Part shown: positions 25,119 to 34,182 of the stretch, in pieces
Layout of the letters: every line of letters starts with the position of its first letter
Position numbering within the stretch: the first letter of the stretch is position 1
Assembly: GCA_937121175.1 (NCBI GenBank)
Contig: CAKZKD010000036.1
Location: 1 to 56,103, forward strand
Direction of reading: 5' to 3'
From: an uncultured Flavobacteriales bacterium
GTDB taxonomy: Bacteria > Bacteroidota > Bacteroidia > Flavobacteriales_G > Salibacteraceae
Length of the DNA stretch: 56,103 bases
The notes under the pieces: generated by a model
What the model was told of the DNA's origin: nothing
What the model saw: only the letters and a program-made list of their open reading frames with translations
Database searches by the model: none
Translations under genes and position numbers: made by a program

Positions 25119-25808
25119 CTACTCTGACTTGCAATATTTGTCGATGAACTGGAAGGCATCTTCGTTGCCAAGTTCTTTGGCTTTGTTAAAACTTTTACAC
25201 GCAGAAGATGTTTTACCAAGTTTCAGTTTACAAATGGCCATCTGTAGATGGTAATTATGATTAGTTGGCTCACCCCTATATAGCTCTTTGAGCCTTTTTA
25301 ATGCTTTTTCAAAATCTCCACTTTTAATTAAGTCTTCACTTTCTTGGTCAGCTTGGTTTGGAGGAGGTGCTTTTTTTGGAGGCATTGCATTTCTGCTCCT
25401 AACATAGCCCTCTTGGTGAGCAGAGCTTCTTGGGTTAACCGAGAATTTTAATGGTAAATAATAAATCATTGAGGTTGGCTTTCCATTAATTGTCCCTGGT
25501 TTCCAATTTGGCATTTTATCGAGTAGCTCAAAAGCGACCGTATCACAACTAGGAGAAATGCTTTTTACGATTTTATAGTCTTTTAAACTACCGTCTTTAT
25601 CGACTATAAACGAAACGAACATTATTCCTTCAAAATAATTCTTCTTTCTTATTTCTTCTGGCATTCTCAAGTACCGATAAAGAAATGAATAAAGATTTTC
25701 CTCACCACCTGAGAACACAGGTCTAATCGTATCATTCTGGGCGTTACCTGTTATGAATATCAGGAAGCTCAAGGCAATTATCGCGATGGTTTTCATTTGT
25801 TCTTTCAT
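25119..25808 (-). CDS. TonB_C-domain/TPR periplasmic protein (copy 1 of 3)
   Basis: The ATG at 25808 gives a signal peptide (MKTIAIIALSFLIFITGNAQ); an upstream TTG adds nine residues. The TonB C-terminal-like domain (about 20-120) has GGEENLYSFLYRYLRMPEE, SFIVDKDGSLKDYKIVKSIS and WKPGTINGKP. The C-terminal ~75 residues are TPR-like (GDFEKALKRLKELYRGEPTNHNYHLQMAICKLKLGK). It lacks the transmembrane anchor and Pro-rich linker of a true TonB, so it is probably a periplasmic adaptor, not an energy transducer. It is paralogous to the next two genes. Confidence 0.8.
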   Translation of the reverse strand: MKEQMKTIAIIALSFLIFITGNAQNDTIRPVFSGGEENLYSFLYRYLRMPEEIRKKNYFEGIMFVSFIVDKDGSLKDYKIVKSISPSCDTVAFELLDKMPNWKPGTINGKPTSMIYYLPLKFSVNPRSSAHQEGYVRSRNAMPPKKAPPPNQADQESEDLIKSGDFEKALKRLKELYRGEPTNHNYHLQMAICKLKLGKTSSACKSFNKAKELGNEDAFQFIDKYCKSE

Positions 25809-25872
25809 GGGTTTATTACTTAAATTTTTCTTCAATGTACTTATACTCCTTAAAACGTTTCATACTGAACTC

Positions 25873-26664
25873 CTAGTTACAGGTTTCAAGGATGTATTTG
25901 TCAACCTCTGTACTTCCCAATTCTTTTGCTTTCATAAAGCTCATACACGCCGATTCAGGCTTTCCCAATCCATTTTTTGCCAATCCCATTTGTAAGTGAT
26001 AATGGTGATTTAGGGGCTGACCACGGTATAATTCCTTGAGCCGTTGCAATGCTTCTTTGAATTTCTCTTTTTTTATTAGCTCTTCACTTTTTGCATCTGG
26101 ATAATAAGTTGTGTAAACGTCCATTCGTGCCTTCTCATGCATATTTCTCATACTATCCAATTCTTTATGGGTAAGCTGCGAAAACCAAAGTTGCGCCTGT
26201 TTTATTCTTTCTTCCTTATTTGAATCAGAGGTTTGAGTATAATCAACTGTGCTTATTCTTATTGGCAATACTTGGGCACTATTCACAGGCCTCCCTGCTT
26301 GAGTGGCAGAATTCCAATCTGGCATAGCGCTGATTAGGTCTAAGACCGCTTCATCGCATCCATAGCCTAGTCCCAACATTATTTTCGGGCTTTTTACTCT
26401 TCCTGCAGAATCAATAACGAACATCACCTTCACATAACCACTGATATTATTTTCTTTGGCTCTTATTGGAACACGCAAATGCTTTCCGATAAATTCGTAC
26501 AATTCTTCTTCACCGCCTACAAATGTGGCAGGTACAACAGTGTCAATTTGAGCAACAGATGGGTAGGCACATACTAAAAGATAAAGTAAAGACCAACAGC
26601 TACTTAACCTTGCCAATTTGAAAAAAGAGATTTGAATTTGTTCATTCTGATTACTTACTTGCAT
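25873..26664 (-). CDS. TonB_C-domain/TPR periplasmic protein (copy 2 of 3)
   Basis: It has the same architecture as its neighbours. A hydrophobic signal with a long N-region ends near VAQ. The TonB_C-like domain has GGEEELYEFIGKHLRVPIRA, FVIDSAGRVKSPKIMLGLGYGCDEAV and WNSATQAGRP. The TPR tail has KFKEALQRLKELYRGQPLNHHYHLQMGL. An extra helical insert (KEERIKQAQLWFSQLTHKEL) separates the domains. Its start overlaps the stop of the upstream copy, so copies 2 and 3 are translationally coupled. Confidence 0.8.
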   Translation of the reverse strand: MQVSNQNEQIQISFFKLARLSSCWSLLYLLVCAYPSVAQIDTVVPATFVGGEEELYEFIGKHLRVPIRAKENNISGYVKVMFVIDSAGRVKSPKIMLGLGYGCDEAVLDLISAMPDWNSATQAGRPVNSAQVLPIRISTVDYTQTSDSNKEERIKQAQLWFSQLTHKELDSMRNMHEKARMDVYTTYYPDAKSEELIKKEKFKEALQRLKELYRGQPLNHHYHLQMGLAKNGLGKPESACMSFMKAKELGSTEVDKYILETCN

Positions 26665-27329
26665 TTTTCAGCTATGTACTTTTTAGCTTCGTTACTCCCT
26701 AATTCCAATGCCTTTTCAAAACTCTTACAAGCCGCTTCCGTCTTGCCAAGCCCAAGCTTTGCTACACCCATTTGTAAATGAATAGAGTGGTTTGTTGGAT
26801 TGCCTCTATACGCAGTTTTTAATTGTTGGAGTGCTTCCTTATATTGTTCAGCTTCTAGTAGCCCATCCGCTTCCGCATCTCTTGTATTTGGTTTAGGTTT
26901 TGGCTTGGAAGGGTTGTAACTGTTACTTTGAAATCTGACGGGTAATGTGTATTTAATTTCAACTGGTTTACCATTTTTTTTCCCTGGAGTCCACTTAGGC
27001 ATTGACTTTATCGCTGCAATTGCAGCTTCATCACAGCCATAACCCAGTCCTTCTAGAACTTTAACATCTTTAATATTTCCAAGAGAATCAACTGTGAATT
27101 CAGTTTTAACGGCACCATTTACGTGGTTATCCTTTGCCTCCTGAGGAAAATTTAAGTTTTTTTGTAAGTGCATAAACAATGCACCTGCTCCACCTACAAA
27201 TTCGGGCATGTCCAAATTTTCAAAATCACCAGACGAACTCTTCTTCCCGTCAAGCACTATTGCCGAGTCGGTTTGCGCATAACCTAAAAATGCTACAGAT
27301 ATTAAGACTAGGAAGATGATTGATTTCAT
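26655..27329 (-). CDS. TonB_C-domain/TPR periplasmic protein (copy 3 of 3)
   Basis: This is the first gene of the triplet in transcription order. It has a signal peptide (MKSIIFLVLISVAFLGYAQ) and a TonB_C-like domain with PEFVGGAGALFMHLQKNLNF, EFTVDSLGNIKDVKVLEGLGYGCDEAA and WTPGKKNGKPVEIKYTLP. A Pro/Lys-rich linker (NPSKPKPKPNTRD) and a TPR tail follow (QYKEALQQLKTAYRGNPTNHSIHLQMGVAKLGLG). The linker makes it the most TonB-like of the three. It probably arose with copies 1 and 2 by tandem duplication. Confidence 0.82.
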   Translation of the reverse strand: MKSIIFLVLISVAFLGYAQTDSAIVLDGKKSSSGDFENLDMPEFVGGAGALFMHLQKNLNFPQEAKDNHVNGAVKTEFTVDSLGNIKDVKVLEGLGYGCDEAAIAAIKSMPKWTPGKKNGKPVEIKYTLPVRFQSNSYNPSKPKPKPNTRDAEADGLLEAEQYKEALQQLKTAYRGNPTNHSIHLQMGVAKLGLGKTEAACKSFEKALELGSNEAKKYIAEKCK

Positions 27330-27362
27330 ATTCAAGAATTTATGACAAACTTAATTGAACTG

Positions 27363-28118
27363 CTAAAACTCAGTTTCTATTTCCAGTTCTTCTTTTTCCT
27401 TGAATGCGCTAAAAGGCACCATAATACCAACATGCCAGGCAAAATAATCGCCGCTGCTCAGTAATTGATTGGTTTTAATAACACCATTGTTCACTTGGTA
27501 AGTCAAGTCAATGGTTCCAGTGGTCTTAAATCCGGAAAAATAATTTACACCAAAAGAAACTCCTACTTTATTATTCGTGAAAAGCTCCATACCTATTCCG
27601 GCCTCAAGTAGTCCAAAAACCTTAGCGTAATTATTGTTACTTACCTCCCAAATTGTAATGGAATCGGTTGCCGAACTTACTGTAGAAAAGCCTGACCCAC
27701 CGGTTCCAAATTCTGTATTAAAGCATAAGTGGTAACCCAGTTGCCCGTAGAATGCAAACTTTTCTTTTTTAGCAAATATCCGAGCCTTTATTCTCAGTGG
27801 AATTTGAATAGTTGTTATCGAATTAGAGGAAGTACCAAAGTTTCCAAAATCGTCGTTAATTTCTACGGCATAGCCTTCATAATAATATTTGCGGATAATA
27901 CCTGTTTCAACCGAAAAGTAATTATTGAATTGCCTACCAATTTCTAATCCAAATGAACTAGAAATTATAGCCGATTCTTTGATGGTATTGCTAGCCGATT
28001 GCAACTCCCATTGGTCGAAATCCATTCCCCCGTGAATACTTGCATAAAATCCTTTTTGGGAATAAGAAATGCTGTAATTCAATGAGAGTATTAAGAAAAG
28101 AAAAACATTACGTTTCAT
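27363..28118 (-). CDS. Outer-membrane beta-barrel protein, 251 aa (paralogue of next)
   Basis: A signal peptide (cleavage near SYSQ) is followed by barrel strands (GFYASIHGGMDFDQW, FGLEIGRQFNNYFSVETGI, IQIPLRIKARIFAKKEKFAFYGQLGYHLC, KVGVSFGVNYFSGFKTTG). The residue series matches the next upstream gene position by position, e.g. FSVETGI/FSFESGI and YFSGFKTTGTIDLTYQVN/YFAGFKSIGYFDLAYQIN. The two are therefore tandem duplicates. The expected location is the outer membrane; function is unknown. Confidence 0.8.
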   Translation of the reverse strand: MKRNVFLFLILSLNYSISYSQKGFYASIHGGMDFDQWELQSASNTIKESAIISSSFGLEIGRQFNNYFSVETGIIRKYYYEGYAVEINDDFGNFGTSSNSITTIQIPLRIKARIFAKKEKFAFYGQLGYHLCFNTEFGTGGSGFSTVSSATDSITIWEVSNNNYAKVFGLLEAGIGMELFTNNKVGVSFGVNYFSGFKTTGTIDLTYQVNNGVIKTNQLLSSGDYFAWHVGIMVPFSAFKEKEELEIETEF

Positions 28119-28147
28119 CTATTCAAAACTAGCCATTTGGGCTGTCT

Positions 28148-28900
28148 TTACGAATTTGGCTTTTCATTCTTTTTAAAAGGCTTTAAAGGAATACGAGTTG
28201 ATAAATGCCAAGCAAGATAACTACCGTTGCTAACTAATTTGGCTGTGCGTAAACTTTCGCTGTTTATCTGATACGCTAAATCGAAATACCCAATGGACTT
28301 AAAGCCTGCAAAATAGCTGCATTCAGCAGCCAAAAGAATATTGTGAAATAACTTCCATTCTACTCCTATACCTGTCTCCAACAACCCAAAGGACGAATGA
28401 AAACCATAATTGTAAGATTCGAACAGAAGAAGCGTTTCGTTCCTGTTTTTCAGAACTGAAACTTGAGGCTGATTGCGGTTTACATCAGTTGTATTGATTG
28501 GAATGCACCATCGATACCCAACTTTTGTTGTAAATGCCCATTTTTCAGCTTTATTGAAAATTTTGCTGCGAAACACAATAGGAATTTGAATAACACCAAT
28601 ACTCCTGCTTTTCGATTGAAAATTCCCGAATCTTTCGCCCGTAAAAACACCGTAACCCTTGTTGTACGTCTTGTGGGATATGCCAGATTCAAAAGAGAAA
28701 TTTTTAGCTATTTCGTAGCTAATAATTACACCACCCGAATAGGATGTAATGGGAGTTTGTCCAATTAATTCATTGGGTTCAAGCATTGTGTGATTGTCAA
28801 CATCTAAACCTCCGTGAGCTCCCAGGAGCCATTGGTGTTGACTTGAAACATTACTCGCTACAAAAATGCAGCAGATTATGATGGACAATTTTGGAAGCAT
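28148..28900 (-). CDS. Outer-membrane beta-barrel protein, 250 aa
   Basis: The start at 28900 yields a signal peptide (MLPKLSIIICCIFVASNVSS); the frame extends 10 codons upstream. Barrel-type strands include WLLGAHGGLDVDNH, VIISYEIAKNFSFESGI, IQIPIVFRSKIFNKAEKW and YLAWHLSTRIPLKPF near the C-terminus. It is a tandem paralogue of 27363-28118, 29 bp apart and on the same strand. Confidence 0.8.
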   Translation of the reverse strand: MLPKLSIIICCIFVASNVSSQHQWLLGAHGGLDVDNHTMLEPNELIGQTPITSYSGGVIISYEIAKNFSFESGISHKTYNKGYGVFTGERFGNFQSKSRSIGVIQIPIVFRSKIFNKAEKWAFTTKVGYRWCIPINTTDVNRNQPQVSVLKNRNETLLLFESYNYGFHSSFGLLETGIGVEWKLFHNILLAAECSYFAGFKSIGYFDLAYQINSESLRTAKLVSNGSYLAWHLSTRIPLKPFKKNEKPNS

Positions 28901-28952
28901 ATTTTCGGTTTCGTACCTGAACGAAACCATGCTTCCAATATTGTTCTAAAAA

Positions 28953-29123
28953 CTAAACCGCGGCTTTGTCAATCTGAACGGATAATGCATCCGCTTCGGC
29001 GTACTTTTTATCGCTTGCCGAACGATCTATTTTACTCAATTTAAACGCTTCGTTCAATAACTTTTTTCGTTTGTCAACTAACTTTTCACGTTCCGATTTT
29101 CCTTTGAATAAGTTCCCAAACAT
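28953..29123 (-). CDS. Small Lacal_2735-type protein, 56 aa
   Basis: This short gene reads MFGNLFKGKSEREKLVDK at its start and ends in SASDKKYAEADALSVQIDKA. That matches the Lacal_2735 small-protein family of Flavobacteriia (MFG..KKKSE.EKL followed by SRxxSDKKYAEA). It is a helical, highly charged cytoplasmic protein of unknown function. It is 5 bp downstream of the UbiB-type kinase gene and likely belongs to that operon. Confidence 0.8.
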   Translation of the reverse strand: MFGNLFKGKSEREKLVDKRKKLLNEAFKLSKIDRSASDKKYAEADALSVQIDKAAV

Positions 29124-29128
29124 ATTAT

Positions 29129-30445
29129 TTAGTTTATAAATTTCTCATAGTTATTTACCTGAATATCAGACGCCTTTAGGTCGTGCAATAAATTGTATAA
29201 CCCGAAGAATGTTCTGTTTATGTAGATAAAGTGTTTCGAACCGCGATTACCATTCATTTTGCGCAATTCTGTGTCTTTAGAATAACGCTCTCCGAGCTCG
29301 GTCATCTTACCAAAGAATTTTTCGTCTGAAAAATCAAACGTTTCAGTATTGAATGGTCTAGTAAAAACACTTAACAATTCGTGAAACATTTGAGTGAAAA
29401 ATTCGGTTTCTTCTTTACTGTCCTCGCTTTTGAGAATTTCCAGTTCTTCCATTTTCGTTTTGAAAAACGCTGGCTTATTCAAGTTCTCTTGTTTAGCCAA
29501 TTCAAAATATGGAATATAAAAATCGTCTGGAATAGCTTTCATGCAACCAAAATCCAAAACGATCAATTCCTTATTTTCATTCACCAAAAAATTACCCGGA
29601 TGTGGGTCAGCATGCACCTTTTTGAGCACATGCATTTGGTACATAAAAAAATCCCACAGCGTTTGTCCTATTTTGTTTCCATCTTCTGGTGTGAAATTAG
29701 AAGCAGTAAACTCAGATAGATGAACTCCCGTCATCCAATCCATGGTAATGATGCGCTCAGAAGAAAGCTCTTCGTAGTAGTTTGGAAATCTTAGATTGGG
29801 AATGTGCTTGCAGGAATTAAGCACTTCAAGACTCTGCTCCAACTCTAAGTTGTAGTTGGTTTCATCAATAAGCTTGTTTTCAACTTCTTTAAAATACTTA
29901 TCGGAATCTTTTCCTTTGATGTTGAACATTTGAATAGCGATGGGTTTCACCAAAGCCAAATCGCTAGAAATGCTATCTGCAACACCGGGATATTGAATTT
30001 TGACTGCTAATTTTTTACCGTCTTTCTCTGCTCTGTGCACTTGACCAATACTTGCAGCGTTTTCCGATTTAAGATTAAACTCGTCAAACAATTCGTTTGG
30101 CGCTTTTCCGAAGTATTTTTTAAAAGTTTTGAGAACTAATGCAGGCGAAAGTGGCGGTACCGAAAATTGCGAAAGGCTAAACTTATCAATGTAAGCTTGG
30201 GGCATTATGTTTTTGTCCATGCTCAGCATTTGAGCGACTTTGAGCGCACTCCCTTTCAGATTCTTAAGGCCATCATAAATATCCTCGGCGTTGTTTTCAT
30301 TTAATCTGGACTTTGCCTCAACCTCAGTTTTGGTAATTTTATCGCCGTAGTACTTGAGGTAATTCACACCCACTTTGGCACCCGTTTTTACAATTTTGGT
30401 TGCCCGTTGAATTTTCGATACTGGTATGCTGTCTATAGTTTCCAT
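29129..30445 (-). CDS. AarF/UbiB-family (ABC1) kinase-like protein, 438 aa
   Basis: This atypical kinase-like ATPase family supports isoprenoid-lipid (quinone) metabolism. Family motifs are the KxGQ-like helix LKGSALKVAQMLSMD at ~60, the Ala-rich loop ENAASIGQVHRAEKDGK with AVKIQYPG at ~130, the catalytic KVHADPHPGNFLV at ~275, and the LDFGCM metal site. It is cytoplasmic or membrane-peripheral. It directly follows the TetR-like regulator gene (4 bp apart), an arrangement I know from other Flavobacteriia; the regulator may control the kinase. Confidence 0.9.
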   Translation of the reverse strand: METIDSIPVSKIQRATKIVKTGAKVGVNYLKYYGDKITKTEVEAKSRLNENNAEDIYDGLKNLKGSALKVAQMLSMDKNIMPQAYIDKFSLSQFSVPPLSPALVLKTFKKYFGKAPNELFDEFNLKSENAASIGQVHRAEKDGKKLAVKIQYPGVADSISSDLALVKPIAIQMFNIKGKDSDKYFKEVENKLIDETNYNLELEQSLEVLNSCKHIPNLRFPNYYEELSSERIITMDWMTGVHLSEFTASNFTPEDGNKIGQTLWDFFMYQMHVLKKVHADPHPGNFLVNENKELIVLDFGCMKAIPDDFYIPYFELAKQENLNKPAFFKTKMEELEILKSEDSKEETEFFTQMFHELLSVFTRPFNTETFDFSDEKFFGKMTELGERYSKDTELRKMNGNRGSKHFIYINRTFFGLYNLLHDLKASDIQVNNYEKFIN

Positions 30446-30449
30446 AGGC

Positions 30450-31094
30450 TTATTTCGCCATTTTTTCTTTAAAAAGGAATTTTCCTAAATCAATTAAACC
30501 TTCAAAGGGTTTGCTGGCCACCAAATCCACCGTTGTGTTGATGGATTTTTCAATGAACACATCCGTTTTCTCAAAACCTGGAGAAGTGTCTTCCATCCAA
30601 AACTTTAAAGTGAACATAAACTGCGCCCACGCTATTTCCGCCAAACTTTTTGCCTTTATTCGGTTTAAGTTTTCTTTGACCAAATCGACACTTTCTATGT
30701 CCAGGTCGTCTATGTATGCTTTAAAATGCGTTCGCAACGGCGCTAGTGTTTTCAGAGCATCTAAATTCTTACTTCCAAGCGCATGTAGCACGTAGCTTCT
30801 GTTTCGGTTAAGCAATTCAAAAAAGGTAAAGTAGAAACTCAGTAATTTGTTTTTCGCATCAAAGTCTGCATAATCGTCGTTTTTATGCAGCAATTCCAAT
30901 GTTTTCACAAAAAACTCATTGAACACTTCTTGCTCCAATACTTGGAATGATGCGTAATGCTGATAAAATTCTTGTTCCGATATTTTTAATTCCTTAGCGA
31001 ATACAAATACGTTTTTTGGTTTTTCTCCATTTTCTAGGAGAAAATTCATGTACGCTGATAGAATATCTTTTGAGGTAATTTTTTTCTTTGTCAT
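30450..31094 (-). CDS. TetR-like transcriptional regulator, 214 aa
   Basis: The N-terminal ~60 residues form a TetR-type HTH (ITSKDILSAYMNFLLENG, FVFAKELKISEQEFYQHYASFQVLE), although the recognition helix is diverged. The remainder is all-helical (FVKTLELLHKNDDYADFD, LAEIAWAQFMFTLKFWMED), as in TetR ligand-binding domains. It is the first gene of the regulator/UbiB/small-protein operon and probably autoregulates it. Upstream, 31095-31283 holds the divergent T9SS gene leader and no other gene. Confidence 0.78.
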   Translation of the reverse strand: MTKKKITSKDILSAYMNFLLENGEKPKNVFVFAKELKISEQEFYQHYASFQVLEQEVFNEFFVKTLELLHKNDDYADFDAKNKLLSFYFTFFELLNRNRSYVLHALGSKNLDALKTLAPLRTHFKAYIDDLDIESVDLVKENLNRIKAKSLAEIAWAQFMFTLKFWMEDTSPGFEKTDVFIEKSINTTVDLVASKPFEGLIDLGKFLFKEKMAK

Positions 31095-31283
31095 AATAAC
31101 TGTACAACGAATTGTAGATAATAAGGTTTAGGTAACGGAACTTTTTAACAACGCCTATTTATAGGTCAATCAATATCGTACTTAAGCAACTTCGAATTAA
31201 TGCGCTTACATTGCACCGATACAATTTTAAGATAAAGTTGTATTTTTAACCTGATTAATATGAACCGTTCATTTTAAATAATT

Positions 31284-32207
31284 ATGAATAAAATCAACCC
31301 GTTTATCACTCTCCTTTTTGTTGCAGTATTCAGCTTTACGTCTCAATCTCAAATTGAAACCATAGATTTTGAAACTATTTCTAAACATATTGACATAGAC
31401 TCTTCCAATGCAAATAATATTTGGGTTGTAACTGAACCAAACAAGGTTATTCTTAACGCTCCTCACTCTGGTTCAAAAGCTATTTTGACAGACTCTGGAA
31501 TGGCTTACCCAGCAAAAAACACCTCCTCTTTCACCCTGGGATTTAACATAAGTGGTTCAAGCCCTTCTGTCACATTTAGGCACAAGTTTGATACTGAAAA
31601 AAATAAGGACGGAGGGTACATAGAGTTCAGAACCGACGGAGATACCATCTGGACGTTACTTCATGACACAATTCAATTAAATGAACATGAAAGTTTTGCA
31701 CCCTACTACTTTGGTTCCATGAACTTATATTCACCTTCAGATACTTTATTTAATGGAAAAAGTGGTTTTTCAGGGAAACAAGACAATTGGAAAATTTCAT
31801 CGATCAACTTCATTTGTATGGCAGTAAAAAAGAGCTTTCCATTTTATTTGCGCTTTACTTTTATTTCTGACTCGACGCAAAATACCCACGAAGGATGGCT
31901 TATAGATGATATTATTATTCGAACAGATGGGGAGTGTACAAGTATCGAAGAGAATCAGCAGGAAGTAAAACTAAACATTTGGCCAAATCCAGTGAAAACT
32001 AAAACCAAAATAATCCTTGATAATTTAAACAAACAGCAATATCAGTTTGAAATTTATAATTTAGAAGGCAAAAGAGTACTCCTAAAACACATAGAACAGT
32101 CTACGTTTGAAATTAATCGTTCAAACATGTCTTCAGGAATTCATTTTTACAGACTAATTGACAATACTGGGCTGCCTGTTGCAACTGGAAAGTTGATTTT
32201 TAATTAA
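31284..32207 (+). CDS. Secreted T9SS-sorted protein, 307 aa
   Basis: A signal peptide (ending SQSQ) precedes a beta-sandwich-like domain (about 25-215: FTLGFNISGSSPSVTFRHKFD, GGYIEFRTDGDTIWTLLHD, GWLIDDIIIRTDG) resembling MAM/jelly-roll domains of Bacteroidota surface proteins. A C-terminal T9SS type A sorting domain follows (LNIWPNPVKTKTKIIL ... YNLEGKRVL ... GIHFYRLI). It should be exported and surface-bound, with binding rather than catalysis likely. It is followed 30 bp later by an alpha/beta hydrolase gene. Confidence 0.82.
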   Translation: MNKINPFITLLFVAVFSFTSQSQIETIDFETISKHIDIDSSNANNIWVVTEPNKVILNAPHSGSKAILTDSGMAYPAKNTSSFTLGFNISGSSPSVTFRHKFDTEKNKDGGYIEFRTDGDTIWTLLHDTIQLNEHESFAPYYFGSMNLYSPSDTLFNGKSGFSGKQDNWKISSINFICMAVKKSFPFYLRFTFISDSTQNTHEGWLIDDIIIRTDGECTSIEENQQEVKLNIWPNPVKTKTKIILDNLNKQQYQFEIYNLEGKRVLLKHIEQSTFEINRSNMSSGIHFYRLIDNTGLPVATGKLIFN

Positions 32208-32237
32208 CTTTTTTACAGAACTGTTGTATTTTCATTA

Positions 32238-33008
32238 ATGACATGTCTTAATCATTATGTGTACCCGAATCAAGAAGAACAAAAATGGGTAGTGTTTATT
32301 CACGGTGCTGGGGGAAGTAGCAGCACATGGGATCGCCAAATAGGTTCGTTTAAACTGCACTACAACGTGTTGACCATGGACTTGAGAGATCATGGAGGTT
32401 CTAAAAACATGGAGCCATCCTACCCTTCATATAATTTGCAGATTGTAGTGGACGACATTCTTCATTTAATTGACCACCTAAAAATCAGCAAAGCCTCTTT
32501 TGTAACTTTATCTATGGGTTCATTTCTCATGCAGCGACTAGCCATTCAGAAACCTGAGCTTATTGAAAAATGCGTTCTGGCAGGCGCCGTTTTCTCTGGC
32601 ACATGGCAATTGCGCTGGTTTACAAGACTTGCATTAGTTTTTAATAGTCTATTCACCTACAAGCAGATGTACACCATTTTCAGCTGGATTTTAATGCCCA
32701 GAAAAAATCACCAGTTAGCGAGACGGCTTTATAAGATTCAAGCGCACAAACTAACACCGCAAGAATATCTAAAATGGGTAGCGCTTTACGATGACTTTTT
32801 TAGTACCTTGGATGAATTCAGAAACTGGAAAGTAGGTTTCCCTACTCTTGTGCTAATGGGCGAGCAAGACTATGTTTTTATGTCTGGCGCACATCGCTTC
32901 GTAAAAAGACAGCCGAATGCTCAATTAGAGTTGGTTTCGAAAGCGGGTCATGTTTGTAACATTGATAATTCGATGGAGTTTAATGAAAGGTGTATAGAGT
33001 TCCTTTGA
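32238..33008 (+). CDS. Alpha/beta hydrolase, 256 aa
   Basis: A cytoplasmic alpha/beta hydrolase of the 'small molecule ester/lactone' kind. It shows the oxyanion-hole motif FIHGAGGSSSTWD, the nucleophile elbow TLSMGSF near residue 96 (first Gly of GxSxG replaced by Thr), the acid LVLMGEQDYVF near 218, and the catalytic His in KAGHVCNID near 240. Length is normal. Substrate cannot be told from sequence. Confidence 0.88.
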   Translation: MTCLNHYVYPNQEEQKWVVFIHGAGGSSSTWDRQIGSFKLHYNVLTMDLRDHGGSKNMEPSYPSYNLQIVVDDILHLIDHLKISKASFVTLSMGSFLMQRLAIQKPELIEKCVLAGAVFSGTWQLRWFTRLALVFNSLFTYKQMYTIFSWILMPRKNHQLARRLYKIQAHKLTPQEYLKWVALYDDFFSTLDEFRNWKVGFPTLVLMGEQDYVFMSGAHRFVKRQPNAQLELVSKAGHVCNIDNSMEFNERCIEFL

Positions 33009-33059
33009 TGAATCTATATTGAGGAAATATATATCATGAAACCAGCAAAAAACTAATCC

Positions 33060-33067
33060 TAAATTTG
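33060..33067 (+). promoter_or_regulatory. Possible -7 element (TAAATTTG) of trhO
   Basis: TAAATTTG fits TAnnTTTG and lies 38 bp upstream of the trhO ATG. No -33 TTG occurs at the standard spacing. Confidence 0.4.
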
Positions 33068-33105
33068 CATCTCAAAATAATTCCTTACTTCAACTGGTTT
33101 GTAAC

Positions 33106-34179
33106 ATGAAATTGCACAACAAGGTCGATAAAAGGGTTCTAAGAGAGCAATTGCTTGCTAGCGACGAGGAGCGTACCACTATCTCCTTTTACAAATATGC
33201 GTCGGTAAAGAACCCACAGATTTTCAGAGATCATTTATTCATCAATTGGGACGAACTGGGCGTTTATGGTCGTGTTCACGTTGCTACAGAAGGCATTAAT
33301 GCGCAAATTTCTGTGCCAACGCAAAACCTAGATGGTTTTGTAAAAACCGTAAATGAGATTGAATTCCTTGAAAACATTCGATTAAATTTTGCCGTTGAAG
33401 ACGATGGAAAATCGTTTTACAAGTTGGTAATAAAGGTTCGAGATAAAATCTTAGCGGACGGACTTAACGACAAAACGTTTGACTCATCAAACAAAGGCCA
33501 GCACTTGCACGCTAAAGAATGGAATCAATTGATGGAAGACCCCAACTCTATCCTAATTGACATGCGAAACCATTACGAAAGTGAAGTTGGTCATTTTGAC
33601 GGAGCAGTTGCTCCTGACGTTGACACGTTTGCATCTTCATTGGACGTCATTGACAAAATGATGGAAGAGCACAAAGACAAAAACATAATGATGTATTGTA
33701 CTGGAGGCATCCGTTGCGAAAAGGCCAGTGCTTGGTACAAGCACAAAGGCTATAAAAATGTATATCAACTCGAAGGAGGAATAATTAAATACGCCCACGA
33801 GATTAAAGATGAAAAACTAGACAATAAATTCAAGGGCAAAAACTTTGTGTTTGATGAACGTTTGGGCGAAACCGTTGGCCAAGAGGTAATAGCGCAATGT
33901 CATCAATGCGGAAAACCGTGCGATACACATACTAATTGTAAAAACGTTGCTTGTAACCTACTATTTATTCAATGCGAAGAATGCGCAAAATCTCACGTTG
34001 GAACGTGTTCTTCGGAGTGTCATGACATTATTCAACTTCCAGAAGAAGAGCAAGCTGCTTTGCGAAAAGGTAAAAAAGTAGGTCAGAACATTTTTAAGAA
34101 AGGCCGCTCCCCTCACCTAAAGTTCAAACACGAAGGAGACAAAGCCATTCCTGAAATGCCTGGACTTAGGAAATTGTAA
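33106..34179 (+). CDS. trhO: tRNA uridine(34) hydroxylase / rhodanese-like TrhO
   Basis: TrhO (YceA) hydroxylates U34 of tRNAs to 5-hydroxyuridine with O2. The N-terminal acylphosphatase-like region (FYKYASVKNPQIFRDHL, GRVHVATEGINAQIS) is followed by a rhodanese domain. Its active Cys lies in MYCTGGIRCEKASAW near residue 200, followed by the QLEGGIIKY helix. The C-terminal part (about 260-320) has many Cys (CHQCGKPCDTHTNCKN, FIQCEECAKSHVGTCS), a zinc-binding-like extension present in family members. Length 357 aa is normal. Confidence 0.92.
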   Translation: MKLHNKVDKRVLREQLLASDEERTTISFYKYASVKNPQIFRDHLFINWDELGVYGRVHVATEGINAQISVPTQNLDGFVKTVNEIEFLENIRLNFAVEDDGKSFYKLVIKVRDKILADGLNDKTFDSSNKGQHLHAKEWNQLMEDPNSILIDMRNHYESEVGHFDGAVAPDVDTFASSLDVIDKMMEEHKDKNIMMYCTGGIRCEKASAWYKHKGYKNVYQLEGGIIKYAHEIKDEKLDNKFKGKNFVFDERLGETVGQEVIAQCHQCGKPCDTHTNCKNVACNLLFIQCEECAKSHVGTCSSECHDIIQLPEEEQAALRKGKKVGQNIFKKGRSPHLKFKHEGDKAIPEMPGLRKL

Positions 34180-34182
34180 ATC

